Of a stretch of 64,000 nucleotides of DNA, positions 17,681-27,715 are shown in pieces. Position 1 is the first letter of the stretch; each line of letters begins with the position of its first letter. Made by a program: the position numbers and the translations under genes. Origin of the DNA: Lentibacillus salicampi (lineage in GTDB: Bacteria > Bacillota > Bacilli > Bacillales > Amphibacillaceae); NCBI RefSeq assembly GCF_004565465.1, contig NZ_SRHY01000001.1:1-64000 (forward strand). Direction: 5' to 3'. Below the pieces are notes generated by a model that worked only from the letters and a program-made list of their open reading frames with translations, was not told the DNA's origin and made no database searches.

Positions 17681-18559
17681 ATGAAAATAGGTTTTGTCGG
17701 ATTGGGTATTATGGGAAAACCGATGAGCAAAAACTTAATAAAAGCAGGTTATGATCTGGTCGTTTCCAGCCGTAACCCCGACTCAAATCAAGAGCTTGCT
17801 GCACTTGGTGCTGAGGTTGCTGACAGTTATATGGAGCTGGCGGCAAAATCGGACGTGATCATCACGATGCTGCCGAATTCGCCTGAAGTGAAGAAGGTTA
17901 TTTTAGCGGAGGGCGGATTAATACGTGGCGCAAAACCTGGAACTGACATCATAGATATGAGCTCGATAGCTCCGATTTCAAGTCAGGAAATTGGCAGGGA
18001 ACTGAAGAAAAAAGAAATCGGCTTTTTGGATGCGCCGGTCAGCGGGGGAGAACCCAAGGCCATCGACGGTACCATCTCGGTGATGGCAGGGGGTGAACAG
18101 GATGTTTTCGAGAAGTGCCTGCCGATTATGGAATCGATGGCTGGATCCGTTGTGAGAACTGGAGATGTGGGTTCGGGCAACTCAACTAAGCTTGCCAATC
18201 AAATTATCGTAGCACTGAATATCGCGGCTGTCTCTGAGGCATTGGTATTGACGGAAAAAATGGGGGTCGATAATCAGTTGGTGTATGATGCGATCCGCGG
18301 TGGGCTTGCCGGCAGCAATGTACTTGATGCCAAAGCTCCGATGATGTTGGAACGGAATTTTGACCCCGGCTTTAAAATTGATTTGCACTTGAAGGATTTG
18401 AATAATGTAATGGAAACGTCCACAGATATTGATATTCCGCTGCCGCTGACCGCTTCAATCAGGGAAACATTGAAAGCATTGACAGCTGATGGCAATGGTG
18501 AAGACGACCATGCCGCTGTCCTCAAATATTATGAAAAACTCGCAAACGTTCGTGTTTAA
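17681..18559 (+). CDS. NAD(P)-dependent beta-hydroxyacid dehydrogenase (GarR/GlxR-like)
   Basis: 292 residues. The N-terminal Rossmann motif is GFVGLGIMGKPM (4-15). The substrate-binding motif is DAPVSGG, and the catalytic lysine is in 'GSGNSTKLANQ'. The closest named activity is 2-hydroxy-3-oxopropionate (tartronate semialdehyde) reductase; 3-hydroxyisobutyrate dehydrogenase is an alternative. No glyoxylate or glucarate gene is adjacent, so the substrate stays open. The ATG follows GAAGGGAG. Confidence 0.85.
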   Translation: MKIGFVGLGIMGKPMSKNLIKAGYDLVVSSRNPDSNQELAALGAEVADSYMELAAKSDVIITMLPNSPEVKKVILAEGGLIRGAKPGTDIIDMSSIAPISSQEIGRELKKKEIGFLDAPVSGGEPKAIDGTISVMAGGEQDVFEKCLPIMESMAGSVVRTGDVGSGNSTKLANQIIVALNIAAVSEALVLTEKMGVDNQLVYDAIRGGLAGSNVLDAKAPMMLERNFDPGFKIDLHLKDLNNVMETSTDIDIPLPLTASIRETLKALTADGNGEDDHAAVLKYYEKLANVRV

Positions 18560-18642
18560 CGGCGAAACTTTATTAGGCTGAAGTCGTTTCTATGGAAAAG
18601 GTTCGACGTCGATCAAAAAATAAAACAGATATAGGCTTTGAC

Positions 18643-18672
18643 AAACCGCAGTGCTCGCCATTGCGGTTTTCT
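18643..18672 (+). terminator. Probable terminator after the dehydrogenase gene
   Basis: AAACCGCA (18643-18650) pairs with TGCGGTTT (18662-18669), and the run continues T-C-T-C. It lies 84 nt after the stop. Confidence 0.5.
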
Positions 18673-19035
18673 CAATACTTGTCGGGTGATATCGAGGAGA
18701 CTGAAAGGCAAATCGTCCAAAAGGTCTTCATCGCGCTCGTGAAGACCTGAAGGGGCACGGAAAACCATTCAAAAGGTTTTGATCACACCTATGAAGTATC
18801 GACATACCCTGCCTTATCCGAAAAAAATTTTTTATCAGGTGAGTAGAGTCAAATCTTGAGTTGAACAGTCACCAGAAGGATCTACACCCGGAATGTGAGA
18901 GTTTTTATTTGTCTTATGCTGGCTGGAATCGATCGGTCGGGCAAAACAAAAATTTTTATTTCTTCAAAGCTTTATGATATTCTTATCTCATTAGTATAAG
19001 TTATCAGGCTATGAAGGATGGAAACAGGGGTTGGC
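18673..19035. other. Intergenic region with several hairpins
   Basis: About 360 bp with no credible gene. A perfect inverted repeat (AGGTCTTCA...TGAAGACCT, near 18721-18748) and a smaller one (AAAACC...GGTTTT, near 18760) are present without T-tracts. The last 80 bp are AT-rich and presumably hold the promoter of the TVP38 gene. Confidence 0.4.
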
Positions 19036-19656
19036 ATGAGTCATCTGAAGGAAACACTCATAAGGTATCAAAAACCGATCATAAGAATTACAGGCATTAT
19101 TGGTATTTTATTGTTAATTGTATTCGCTGTTTTTATTATTAAAAGTGGGTTTTTCAATGATCCCGATCAGGTCCGGATCTGGATTGAAGGGTTTGGAAGT
19201 ATTGCACCTTTAGCATTTTTAGGTATAACGTTTGTTCAGGTCGTGATTCCAGTGTTGCCCGGAAACGTCTCGACGGTAGCTGGTGTGATGTTATTTGGGA
19301 TTGGTCTGGGATCAGTTCTGAACATCGTCGGCATTTTTATTGGGTCTCTCGCCAATTTTTTGTTAGCACGAAAGTTCGGTCGTGGGTTTGCAAGTTATTT
19401 TGTCAAACAGGAAACGTACGATAAATATATCGGTTGGGTGAATAAAGGAAAAAGGTTCGAGCGATTTTTCTGGATTTCCATGATTTTCCCGGGATTTCCG
19501 GATGACTTTATTTGCCTGATTGCCGGACTGACCAAAATGACCCTGAAAAAATTTGTCTTTTACTTTTTGCTGTGCAAGCCGATTACCTTATTTATCTACA
19601 CGTTATTTCCGCTTTATGGCATGCATCTGCTTTATGATGTGTTCCAGTCATTTTAG
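19036..19656 (+). CDS. TVP38/TMEM64 family membrane protein
   Basis: About 206 residues with five or six membrane segments. The SNARE-associated/DedA-like core is seen in 'QVVIPVLPGNVSTVAGVMLFG', 'GIFIGSLANFLLARKFGRGF' and 'FPGFPDDFICLIAGLTKMTLKKF'. Family members are thought to move lipids or maintain the proton gradient; the role here is unknown. The ATG at 19036 (MSHLKETL) is preferred to the upstream ATG 19018, because AGGGG precedes it at proper spacing. It is monocistronic with a terminator. Confidence 0.83.
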   Translation: MSHLKETLIRYQKPIIRITGIIGILLLIVFAVFIIKSGFFNDPDQVRIWIEGFGSIAPLAFLGITFVQVVIPVLPGNVSTVAGVMLFGIGLGSVLNIVGIFIGSLANFLLARKFGRGFASYFVKQETYDKYIGWVNKGKRFERFFWISMIFPGFPDDFICLIAGLTKMTLKKFVFYFLLCKPITLFIYTLFPLYGMHLLYDVFQSF

Positions 19657-19666
19657 TGTGACATTT

Positions 19667-19709
19667 AAAAAGCTGAAAACCATAGAGATGATGGCTTTCA
19701 GCTTTTTTG
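19667..19709 (+). terminator. Terminator after the TVP38 gene
   Basis: AAAAAGCTGAAAACCAT and ATGGCTTTCAGCTTTTTT form a long stem with a short loop and end in a run of T. It may also act on the convergent symporter transcript. Confidence 0.8.
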
Positions 19710-19844
19710 GTTAATTGCCAAAACGGTTATCACGGATTTCAACGATCGTATCTCGTGAAAGAATCCACTCTTTGCATATAGGGAGCCATCCCCTTTTCAT
19801 CTGAATGCTGCGGCTTCATTGACAGACCCGATTGCAGTTTCACT

Positions 19845-21080
19845 TCACCTCGTTGTAGAATTTGAATCATTTGCATCGTCATCCAGATTTGGTTCGGACG
19901 CATTAATCACCACAGCACCTGAAGCATCCCCGGTAATGTTGACGGCTGTCCGGAACATATCCATAAATCGGTCTACACCGGCAATTAAAGCGAGCGCTTC
20001 AAGTGGTAAATTCAGCGTGGTCAAGACAAGCGTCAGCATTACAAGTCCGGCTCCGGGGACGCCTGCTGTTCCAATCGAACCCAACGTTCCAATGAGTATG
20101 ATCATCAGGATTTGGCCAATAGATAGTTCAACGCCAAATGCCTGAGCGGTAAACAGCGCGGCAACACTCAAGTATAGTGATGTCCCATCCATATTGATGG
20201 TTGCGCCTAATGGCAGAATAAAACTTGATAACTTTTGTGATACGCTTAAATGATCCTCGGAGCATTTGATGGTGACCGGCAGCGTCCCTGAACTGCTTTG
20301 GGTACTGAATGCCACAAGGCTGGCGGGAGCAATCCCTTTGAAAAATTTGAGCGGATTCATTTTGGCAAACGTTTTGACGGCGATAGAATATGTCACCAGC
20401 GCGTGAATAATACAAGCTACTGCAACGACCGAGATTAATTTGATTAGCGGCATTAAAACGGATAACCCATACTCACCGATGATCGGTGCCAGCAAGCCAA
20501 AGACACCAATCGGGATCAATTTCATGATGACCCAGGTGATTTTGTACATAATTTCCGCAAAACCATCGAAAAAGCGATAGACTGGTTCTGCTTTTTGGCC
20601 AACCATTGTAATGCCAATACCGACGAAAATGGAAAAGAAGATGATTTGCAGAATATCGCCGCTTGACAGACTTTCAATCGGGTTTGTCGGAATGATATTC
20701 AGCAAGACGCTGATGATACCATCTGTTTCCGTTGCTTCTGGTGCATCACTGGCTGAGGAGATATCGACGCCTGTGCCCGGGGAAAACAAAAATCCGGCAA
20801 TCAGTCCGATGGTGACCGCAATAAAGGTTGTGCAGATATAATAGAGAATGGTTTTTCCGCCGATTCGGCCAAGTGTCTCCATATTTCCCGTGCTGGCTAC
20901 ACCTGCAATGAGCGTTGAAACAATCAAAGGTATGATAATGAATTGAATAAGACGTAAAAATAAATCACCCAACGGCGCAATAACAGCAATATCCGGACCG
21001 ATGATAATTCCGGCTAAAATGGCCAGGACAAAGGCAACGATTATTTGCGACAGCATGCTCATATTTTTGATTTTAGCCAT
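19845..21080 (-). CDS. Dicarboxylate/amino acid:cation symporter (DAACS family)
   Basis: 411 residues with eight membrane segments and two re-entrant loops. Signatures: the serine-rich hairpin 'FSTQSSSGTLPVT', the cation-binding 'NMDGTS', the second hairpin 'GTAGVPGAGLVML', and 'DRFMDMFRTAVNITGDA'. These place it near GltP/GltT/DctP, which import glutamate, aspartate or C4-dicarboxylates with sodium or protons. The tail ends in Asp/Asn-rich residues. The ATG follows GGAGGGAA. It diverges from the flavin-dependent oxidoreductase gene across about 180 bp. Confidence 0.9.
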   Translation of the reverse strand: MAKIKNMSMLSQIIVAFVLAILAGIIIGPDIAVIAPLGDLFLRLIQFIIIPLIVSTLIAGVASTGNMETLGRIGGKTILYYICTTFIAVTIGLIAGFLFSPGTGVDISSASDAPEATETDGIISVLLNIIPTNPIESLSSGDILQIIFFSIFVGIGITMVGQKAEPVYRFFDGFAEIMYKITWVIMKLIPIGVFGLLAPIIGEYGLSVLMPLIKLISVVAVACIIHALVTYSIAVKTFAKMNPLKFFKGIAPASLVAFSTQSSSGTLPVTIKCSEDHLSVSQKLSSFILPLGATINMDGTSLYLSVAALFTAQAFGVELSIGQILMIILIGTLGSIGTAGVPGAGLVMLTLVLTTLNLPLEALALIAGVDRFMDMFRTAVNITGDASGAVVINASEPNLDDDANDSNSTTR

Positions 21081-21259
21081 AGATTTCCCTCCTTTCCTTG
21101 TTTAGTTAAAGAATATGTTTTGCCCATGAAAATGATAACCCTTGCAACTATAATTATTTTATTATTTAGAAAAATATACGAAATCAAATGTTTTTCGTTT
21201 GCTTACGGAATATGACATGATAGTTATATGTGAATAACATGGAAGGAGACGTTTCCGAA

Positions 21260-22255
21260 ATGAAGCTTAGTGTTTTGGATCAGTCGCCAATTTCGCGCGG
21301 GGCGGGTCCTGAAGAAGCGTTGGATCATACATTGAAATTGGCGGAGATAACCGAAAAATTGGGATACACACGTTATTGGGTGGCCGAACATCATAACACA
21401 AATGGATTGGCAAGTGTGTCGCCGGAGATCTTGATCGCCCGGATTGCCTCCGTTACGAATACAATACGCGTGGGGTCTGGTGGCGTTCTGCTGCCACAAT
21501 ATAGCCCCTATAAGGTGGCGGAAAATTTCAAGTTGTTAGAGGCCATGTTTACGGAGCGCATTGATTTGGGAATCGGGCGTTCTCCCGGCGGGTCACAGGA
21601 TACGCAGATGGCTTTACTGGACAGCATTCATAAAGATATGTCTGAATTCCCTCGTCAATTGCACGATCTGCAGGGGTTTTTACATAATACACTGCCGAAA
21701 GATCACACTTATCGCCTGGTCAAAGCAGCACCAAGAACAAATACTGTGCCGCCTATGTGGGTGCTGGGGTTGTCGGAAAGAGGCGCTGCAAACGCTGCGG
21801 AAATCGGGGCCGGGTTTATATTCGGACATTTTATCAATCCGGAAAAGGGCCAAGCTGCCATGGAAACCTACCGAAGTGAATTTCAGGCATCGCTGGATTT
21901 TGCAGAGCCGGCCAGTGCGGTTTGTATTTTTGTTGTATGTGCGGATACCGAAGCGGAGGCGGAAAAGCTCGCCACCAGTCAGGACAAATGGCTGCTGAAT
22001 ATCGCAAAAGGTGCCGATACAAAAGTGCCATCAATTGAAGAAGTTCAAAAAAGAACCTATCGCCAGGAAGAACTGGAAATTATTAAGAAAAATCGAAATC
22101 GGGCTGTTATCGGCACACCGGAGCAAGTGAAAGCGAAGTTGGAACGGCTTAGCGACGTATATCAGACAGATGAGTTCATGATTATCACCAATATTTATGA
22201 TTTTGATGCAAGGGTGCATTCATATCGATTGTTGGCTGAGGCGTTTGACCTTTGA
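21260..22255 (+). CDS. LLM class flavin-dependent oxidoreductase (luciferase-like)
   Basis: 331 residues from the ATG at 21260 (MKLSVLDQSPISRGAGPEEAL), chosen because GAAGGAG precedes it and family members begin here; an upstream ATG at 21230 is less likely. Blocks 'YTRYWVAEHHNTNGLASVSPEILIA', 'GSGGVLLPQYSPYKVAE', 'RIDLGIGRSPGG' and 'VLGLSERGAANAAEIGAGF' are typical of the YceB/YwcH-type LLM group. It should use reduced FMN and oxygen; the substrate is unknown. It is monocistronic. Confidence 0.87.
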   Translation: MKLSVLDQSPISRGAGPEEALDHTLKLAEITEKLGYTRYWVAEHHNTNGLASVSPEILIARIASVTNTIRVGSGGVLLPQYSPYKVAENFKLLEAMFTERIDLGIGRSPGGSQDTQMALLDSIHKDMSEFPRQLHDLQGFLHNTLPKDHTYRLVKAAPRTNTVPPMWVLGLSERGAANAAEIGAGFIFGHFINPEKGQAAMETYRSEFQASLDFAEPASAVCIFVVCADTEAEAEKLATSQDKWLLNIAKGADTKVPSIEEVQKRTYRQEELEIIKKNRNRAVIGTPEQVKAKLERLSDVYQTDEFMIITNIYDFDARVHSYRLLAEAFDL

Positions 22256-22379
22256 ATATACTTTCAAAAACTTTGTAATCCTTTTTTAGATAACTTTCTG
22301 CGGTCCAAATGGTTGGTTTGCCTTCAAAGAAATGAGGATTTGAAAGGCTGGGGCATAAGGGAAATTCAATTTCCTTACA

Positions 22380-22408
22380 TCGACACTATTGCGGGAATCT
22401 TTTATAAT
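22380..22408 (+). promoter_or_regulatory. Sigma-A promoter of the coiled-coil gene
   Basis: TCGACA (22380-22385), a 17-bp spacer and TATAAT (22403-22408). A short palindrome (AAGG..AAATTCAATTTCCTT, 22357-22376) lies just upstream. Confidence 0.55.
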
Positions 22409-22467
22409 ATTATTATCAGCGAAGACAGTTAGACAAAATGGATCAAAAGGAGAGGAGGGATGTTACC

Positions 22468-22746
22468 ATGAGTGATGAACAGAATCAGCAGTTAATGCAA
22501 GCCATTAAAGAATTGCAGAAGCAGATGAATGATGGATTTGATCGAGTGGACAAGCGATTTGAGGGGATGGACAAGCGATTTGAGGGGATAGACAAACGAT
22601 TTTCCAAATTGGAAAAGGAAATGAATGCCAGGTTTGACAACATGGATGAAAGGTTTGATAAACTGCAGGATGGTATGGATTTGCTTGCACAAAGGACATG
22701 GAACAATGAACAGGAGATTTACAGGATGAAAATGGGTAAAGTATAA
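22468..22746 (+). CDS. Small coiled-coil protein with seven-residue repeats
   Basis: 92 residues from the ATG at 22468 (MSDEQNQQLMQ), chosen for the AGGAGAGGAGGG before it; the frame extends upstream to 22438. Almost the whole protein is a helical coiled coil built of repeats: 'FDRVDKRFEGMDKRFEGIDKRFSKLEKEM'. A 21-bp direct repeat (GACAAGCGATTTGAGGGGAT) underlies the centre. It has no signal peptide or membrane segment. Similar short proteins are common in Bacillaceae and have no known function. Confidence 0.65.
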   Translation: MSDEQNQQLMQAIKELQKQMNDGFDRVDKRFEGMDKRFEGIDKRFSKLEKEMNARFDNMDERFDKLQDGMDLLAQRTWNNEQEIYRMKMGKV

Positions 22747-22796
22747 CGATGATGGCTTTATATGACATATGCCGGATTCTATTGTGAGTGTTCCCG

Positions 22797-22850
22797 GCCC
22801 CGAAACAGTGCTCTTATGGGGTGCTGCGGGGCAGTACTTTTCGGGCTTTT
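22797..22850 (+). terminator. Probable terminator, first of a tandem pair
   Basis: GCCCCGAAACAGT (22797-22809) can pair with AGTACTTTTCGGGC (22833-22846), and CTTTTC follows. The stem has mismatches. Confidence 0.45.
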
Positions 22851-22874
22851 CTTTCCAGGAAAAACCCGCTGTGA

Positions 22875-22915
22875 TAAAAAAACGACCAGGAATTCTTCTG
22901 ATCGTTTTTTATTTC
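22875..22915. terminator. Bidirectional terminator between the coiled-coil gene and guaC
   Basis: AAAAAACGACCAG and CTGATCGTTTTTT form a 13-bp stem with one mismatch and an 8-nt loop. A/T runs on both sides allow use by both converging transcripts. Confidence 0.75.
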
Positions 22916-22987
22916 AAAACAAGGTATAGGCATGAACAAATTATGGTTAATATGTGACAACTTGGGCCAAATGGCTGTGGCCCCCTC

Positions 22988-23971
22988 TCAGTAAACCTGA
23001 TCGCCGTTTAAAATTGAATTTTTCACAACGACATAATCAACATAGCGGATGGCTTGTAATTCGTTGCCTCCCGCATAGGAGATCGCGGATTGCAGATCCT
23101 GTTTCATTTCAGTGAATGTATCGTTCAAGGAGCCTTTGTGCTCGACGTACATTTTTTTGCCTTCCACGTTCTTTTTTTCGCCTTTTTGAAATTCAGACGC
23201 TGATCCAAAATATTCCTTATAAAGTTTGCCGTCTTGTTCAATCGTTTTGCCTGGTGATTCTTCATGACCTGCAAATAAGGAGCCAATCATGACCATGGAT
23301 GCACCGAAGCGGATTGATTTGGCGATGTCACCGTGCGTGCGGATACCGCCGTCAGCAATGATGGGCTTGCTTGCAGCTTTGGCACACCATTTGAGTGCAG
23401 CCAGCTGCCAGCCACCGGTTCCAAATCCGGTTTTCAATTTGGTGATGCACACTTTTCCCGGTCCAATTCCTACTTTGGTGGCGTCTGCCCCGGCGTGTTC
23501 CAGTTCCCTGATTGCTTCGGGCGTACCAACATTCCCAGCGATGACGAAGCTTTCTGGCAGATATTTTTTAAGATAGCGAATCATGTTGATCACGGATTCC
23601 GAATGACCGTGAGCAATATCAATGGTAATGAACTCTGGGACGAGTCGTTCGTTTGCCAGCTGTTGAATAAAATTGTATTCTTCTTCTTTAACGCCGACAC
23701 TGATGGAGGCGATTAGCCCATTTGTCTGCATGTCTCGGATAAAATTGATTCGTGTTTCCGGCTCGAAACGGTGCATGATATAAAAATAATGGTTTTCAGC
23801 CAGATATCGTGCGATTTTTTCATCCATAATTGTCTGCATGTTGGCTGGTACAACAGGTAGATTGAATGTATGCCCGCCCAAGGTAACGCTTGTATCGCAT
23901 TCAGACCGGCTGTTCACAACACACTTGGCAGGTACTAATTGAATATCTTCGTAATCAAATACATTTTCCAT
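22988..23971 (-). CDS. guaC: GMP reductase
   Basis: 327 residues, the usual length of the bacterial GuaC type. Family signatures are '[19 protein letters not shown]', '[14 protein letters not shown]', '[33 protein letters not shown]' with catalytic C175, '[21 protein letters not shown]', and 'YVEHKGSL'. It converts GMP to IMP with NADPH and ammonia release, linking guanine to adenine nucleotide pools. It diverges from the xpt-pbuX operon. CGAA and TTCG words on the minus strand (near 24021 and 23990) recall PurR half-boxes, but the spacing is wrong. Confidence 0.95.
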   Translation of the reverse strand: MENVFDYEDIQLVPAKCVVNSRSECDTSVTLGGHTFNLPVVPANMQTIMDEKIARYLAENHYFYIMHRFEPETRINFIRDMQTNGLIASISVGVKEEEYNFIQQLANERLVPEFITIDIAHGHSESVINMIRYLKKYLPESFVIAGNVGTPEAIRELEHAGADATKVGIGPGKVCITKLKTGFGTGGWQLAALKWCAKAASKPIIADGGIRTHGDIAKSIRFGASMVMIGSLFAGHEESPGKTIEQDGKLYKEYFGSASEFQKGEKKNVEGKKMYVEHKGSLNDTFTEMKQDLQSAISYAGGNELQAIRYVDYVVVKNSILNGDQVY

Positions 23972-24110
23972 CGTTACACCCCTAAAACGAATAATAATAA
24001 TAATTATAGTAAAAATGTTCGTCTATTCCATAATGTACATGACTCCCGTGAATATGTCAATCGGTTCGTAAGTTTCTGGGGAATGAAATATAAAAAATTC
24101 AGTTTAAGGG

Positions 24111-24138
24111 TTGTTTTTTCTGAGTGACATGCTATAAT
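24111..24138 (+). promoter_or_regulatory. Promoter of the xpt-pbuX operon
   Basis: TTGTTT (24111-24116), a 16-bp spacer and TATAAT (24133-24138), with TGC before the -10 box making an extended -10. Confidence 0.65.
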
Positions 24139-24159
24139 AAACATGAATTCAATAGCTTA

Positions 24160-24228
24160 TTTCATATAATAGCAGGAATACGGCCTGCAAGTTTCTACCG
24201 GTTTACCGTAAATGAACCGACTATGAAA
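24160..24228 (+). ncRNA. Guanine (purine) riboswitch aptamer
   Basis: The sequence has the conserved core of the purine aptamer: P1 strands TTCATA and TATGAA, TATAAT after P1, the central CAAGTTTCTACCGG, and CCGTAAATG before the closing CGACTATG. Two hairpins with the typical loop sequences lie between. The base that reads the ligand is C (in CCGACTATG), which indicates guanine/hypoxanthine/xanthine rather than adenine. It should shut off xpt-pbuX when guanine is plentiful. Confidence 0.93.
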
Positions 24229-24331
24229 GGGAGCAGAACCAATGGATATCATCAAAAGACATGGTGAGATCTTTTTGCTGAATGTTCGGATTTAGACGTA
24301 TAACCTGTGCGAATGTGCACGTCGTTTTGAT

Positions 24332-24997
<666 letters not shown>

Positions 24998-24998
24998 A

Positions 24999-26294
24999 AT
25001 GAAAACAGCTGCTTTAGGTTTCCAGCATTTGCTGGCGATGTATGCCGGAGCCATTTTGGTTCCATTGATTGTCGGTGAAGCATTGGGTTTAACATCCGAA
25101 CAACTAACATACCTTGTAGCCATTGATATCTTGATGTCCGGGACCGCGACTATCTTGCAGGTTGTCCGGAACCGGTATTTCGGGATTGGTCTTCCGGTCG
25201 TGCTCGGGTGCACGTTTACCGCAGTGGGACCTATGATTGCGATTGGCGGCGAGTTTGGTATCTCTGCAATTTATGGCTCGATTATCGTATCCGGCTTGTT
25301 TGTTTTGCTTATCAGCCGCTACTTTGGCAAATTGGTCCGGTTTTTCCCGCCGATTGTGACAGGGACGGTCGTCACAATTATTGGAATTACATTGATTCCT
25401 GTTGCCATCAATAATATGGGCGGAGGAGAAGGCGCGGCGGATTTCGGTTCCGTTTCAAATCTTTCGCTGGCGTTTGGGACGTTGTTGTTCATTATTTTGC
25501 TGTACCGGTTTACCAAAGGATTTATCCGATCCATTTCGATTCTAATCGGTCTGACGGTTGGCACCATTGCGGCATCCTTTATGGGGAAAGTGGATTTTTC
25601 CGCTGTCGGGGAAGCATCGTTGTTTCACATGGTTCAACCCTTTTATTTCGGGATGCCAACATTTGAATGGTCCGCGATTCTCACCATGATTTTGGTGGCT
25701 ATGGTTTCGCTGGTTGAATCAACTGGTGTCTATTTTGCGCTTGGTGATATGACGGATAAGACATTGAAGGAAGAGGATCTTTCAAAAGGTTACCGCGCGG
25801 AAGGTTTGGCTGTCTTACTCGGTGGGGTTTTTAATGCCTTTCCATATACAGCATTTTCACAAAATGTCGGGTTGATGCAATTGACGGGTGTCAAATCAGT
25901 CAGAGTGATTCTGGTTACTGGACTTATGCTTGTCACACTTGGGTTTGTCCCTAAGGTTGCTGCTGTGACAACGATTATTCCAACTGCCGTACTGGGCGGT
26001 GCTATGGTCGCCATGTTCGGGATGGTCATTTCCCAGGGAATAAAAATGCTTGGTAGTGTGATATCGGAATCTCCCGGCAACGCAATGATTGTCGCCTGTT
26101 CGGCAGGAATGGGAATGGGCGTGACAGCTGTTCCCGAATTGTTCGCTCAGTTTCCATCAGGTATTCAAATTTTAACCAGTAATGGCATCGTGGCCGGTAG
26201 TGTGACAGCCATCGCCCTGAATATCGTGTTCAATATGACGCCAGTGAAGACGGAACAAGAGCGTACGGCCGTCGTGCAGCAGGAAAGTGCATAA
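24999..26294 (+). CDS. pbuX: Xanthine permease (NCS2 family)
   Basis: 431 residues with about 14 membrane segments. NCS2 signatures are 'GFQHLLAMYAGAILVPLIVG', 'GLPVVLGCTFTAVGPMIAIG', 'SLVESTGVYFALGDMTDK' and 'GLAVLLGGVFNAFPYTAFSQNVGL'. The ATG follows AGGGAGG located at the end of xpt, so the genes are translationally linked. It imports xanthine for Xpt. The operon ends at the terminator near 26466-26493. Confidence 0.94.
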   Translation: MKTAALGFQHLLAMYAGAILVPLIVGEALGLTSEQLTYLVAIDILMSGTATILQVVRNRYFGIGLPVVLGCTFTAVGPMIAIGGEFGISAIYGSIIVSGLFVLLISRYFGKLVRFFPPIVTGTVVTIIGITLIPVAINNMGGGEGAADFGSVSNLSLAFGTLLFIILLYRFTKGFIRSISILIGLTVGTIAASFMGKVDFSAVGEASLFHMVQPFYFGMPTFEWSAILTMILVAMVSLVESTGVYFALGDMTDKTLKEEDLSKGYRAEGLAVLLGGVFNAFPYTAFSQNVGLMQLTGVKSVRVILVTGLMLVTLGFVPKVAAVTTIIPTAVLGGAMVAMFGMVISQGIKMLGSVISESPGNAMIVACSAGMGMGVTAVPELFAQFPSGIQILTSNGIVAGSVTAIALNIVFNMTPVKTEQERTAVVQQESA

Positions 26295-26465
26295 TGATAG
26301 GAAAGATACTGCCTTAAATGTGTTTCTCTCGTTGAATTCAGTCCCAATCGTGGGTCGTTTTGATCGAGAGAAGCTCTCTCACGAGGAGTGTCCTAGCTGC
26401 GTCCGAGAAGATTAAAGTATTTTCCTATAGCTAGTTTTTGGATGAATAAATTTGGGTAACATCAG

Positions 26466-26493
26466 GGAGGTGTCTTACGGGACGCCTTTTTTA
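26466..26493 (+). terminator. Terminator of the xpt-pbuX operon
   Basis: GGAGGTGTC and GACGCC with compatible flanks form a short stem around TTACGG, then TTTTTT. It lies 170 nt after pbuX; a weaker TCTCTCG/CGAGAGA pair is closer to the stop. Confidence 0.6.
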
Positions 26494-26534
26494 GTTTAAT
26501 AGTAACCGTTAAAGGCATTGGTTAATAGAAAATA

Positions 26535-26590
26535 CTTTTTGTATATTTTTATAAATATACACTTGACATTATATTTATACATTCTATAAT
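26535..26590 (+). promoter_or_regulatory. argC promoter with ArgR-type operator
   Basis: TTGACA (26563-26568), a 16-bp spacer and TATAAT (26585-26590). Just upstream is the AT-rich palindrome GTATATTTTTATAAATATAC (26541-26560), which resembles ARG boxes of Gram-positive ArgR/AhrC. A second weaker half (ATTATATTTATACAT) overlaps the spacer. The layout suits arginine-dependent repression. Confidence 0.65.
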
Positions 26591-26627
26591 AGGGAGAAAT
26601 AAAATGTTTCGGGAGGTGGAGTGTTAT

Positions 26628-27665
26628 ATGAAAGTAGCGATTGTCGGCGCAACCGGATATGGTGGTGCGGAACTTATCCGCATTTTACAGCAGCACCCCG
26701 AAGTCACCCTTCAGTCCTATCATTCATCAAGCCATCAGGGAGCATCAATTGTGCATAGCTATCCGCATTTTCAGGCCCTATCCGGGATGGAGCTTAAAGC
26801 GATCGACCCTGCACAGATTGCACAGGATGCTGATCTAGTTTTTACAGCAACTCCATCAGGCGTGTCATCGGAATTGGTCCCGGCATTTGTCAAAGAAGGT
26901 GTTCGTGTCATTGATTTATCCGGTGATTTTCGTCTGAAAGATACGCAGCAATATGAAAAATGGTATAAAAAGAATGCACCTGAAGAGGCGATTCTGAAAA
27001 ATTCCGTATACGGGCTGACGGAATGGCTTGACACTGATGTGACAGAGACACAGCTAATTTCCAATCCCGGTTGTTATCCGACGGCAGCATTGCTTGGGCT
27101 GGCCCCCCTCGTAAAACATCAGCTGATCGATTTAAATTCAATTATTATTGATGCTAAGACTGGCGTTAGCGGAGCAGGGAAAAATCCCTCAGCCGTTACG
27201 CATTTTACGGAGATGAACGATAATCTTAAAGTATACAAAGTCCTTGAACACCAGCACACACCGGAGATTGAGCAGGTTCTTGCCGGATGGAATCCAAATA
27301 CTGGTCCGGTAACATTCGGCACCCATCTTGTCCCAATGACACGCGGGATTATGACGACGATTTATGCGAATGCACCAAAGAAATTGACGGCAGCACAACT
27401 TTCGGAGTTATATCATGATAGTTACCAGGACAACTATTTTGTCAGAATCCGTGAACAGGGTACATACCCAAGTACAAAAGAAGTATACGGCTCGAATTTT
27501 TGTGATGTGTCAGTCACATATGATGAACGGACCAACCGGATTATGATTGTTTCAGTGATTGATAACCTTGTGAAAGGGGCTTCAGGGCAGGCCGTGCAAA
27601 ACATGAACCGAATGTTCGGTATTGATGAAAAAACCGGGTTGGCATTTGCACCGGTATTTCCATAA
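26628..27665 (+). CDS. argC: N-acetyl-gamma-glutamyl-phosphate reductase
   Basis: 345 residues. The NADP-binding start is MKVAIVGATGYGGAELIRIL; the catalytic cysteine C149 is in SNPGCYPTA, and 'GVSGAGK' follows. It makes N-acetylglutamate semialdehyde in arginine synthesis. An upstream in-frame ATG at 26604 lies only about 7 bp from the predicted transcription start with its apparent Shine-Dalgarno untranscribed, so ATG 26628 with GGGAGGTGG is preferred. First gene of argCJBD. Confidence 0.95.
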   Translation: MKVAIVGATGYGGAELIRILQQHPEVTLQSYHSSSHQGASIVHSYPHFQALSGMELKAIDPAQIAQDADLVFTATPSGVSSELVPAFVKEGVRVIDLSGDFRLKDTQQYEKWYKKNAPEEAILKNSVYGLTEWLDTDVTETQLISNPGCYPTAALLGLAPLVKHQLIDLNSIIIDAKTGVSGAGKNPSAVTHFTEMNDNLKVYKVLEHQHTPEIEQVLAGWNPNTGPVTFGTHLVPMTRGIMTTIYANAPKKLTAAQLSELYHDSYQDNYFVRIREQGTYPSTKEVYGSNFCDVSVTYDERTNRIMIVSVIDNLVKGASGQAVQNMNRMFGIDEKTGLAFAPVFP

Positions 27666-27715
27666 GTAGGCTGGTTAGGGGATAAAATCCATGAAAGATG
27701 AAAGGAGGAGAAACA

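Noticed and set aside
18700-18830. Remnant of a transposase or gene in the hairpin-rich region before the TVP38 gene
   Set aside because: Translations in all frames give no recognisable family block.
23985-24025. PurR box pair upstream of guaC
   Set aside because: CGAA and TTCG words are inverted but spaced about 22 bp instead of 16-17, and the flanks do not match.
26440-26493. T-box-like words (AGGGAGGTG...) before argC
   Set aside because: No specifier stem or canonical AGGGTGGTACC box; it lies upstream of a separate promoter and fits a terminator for xpt-pbuX.
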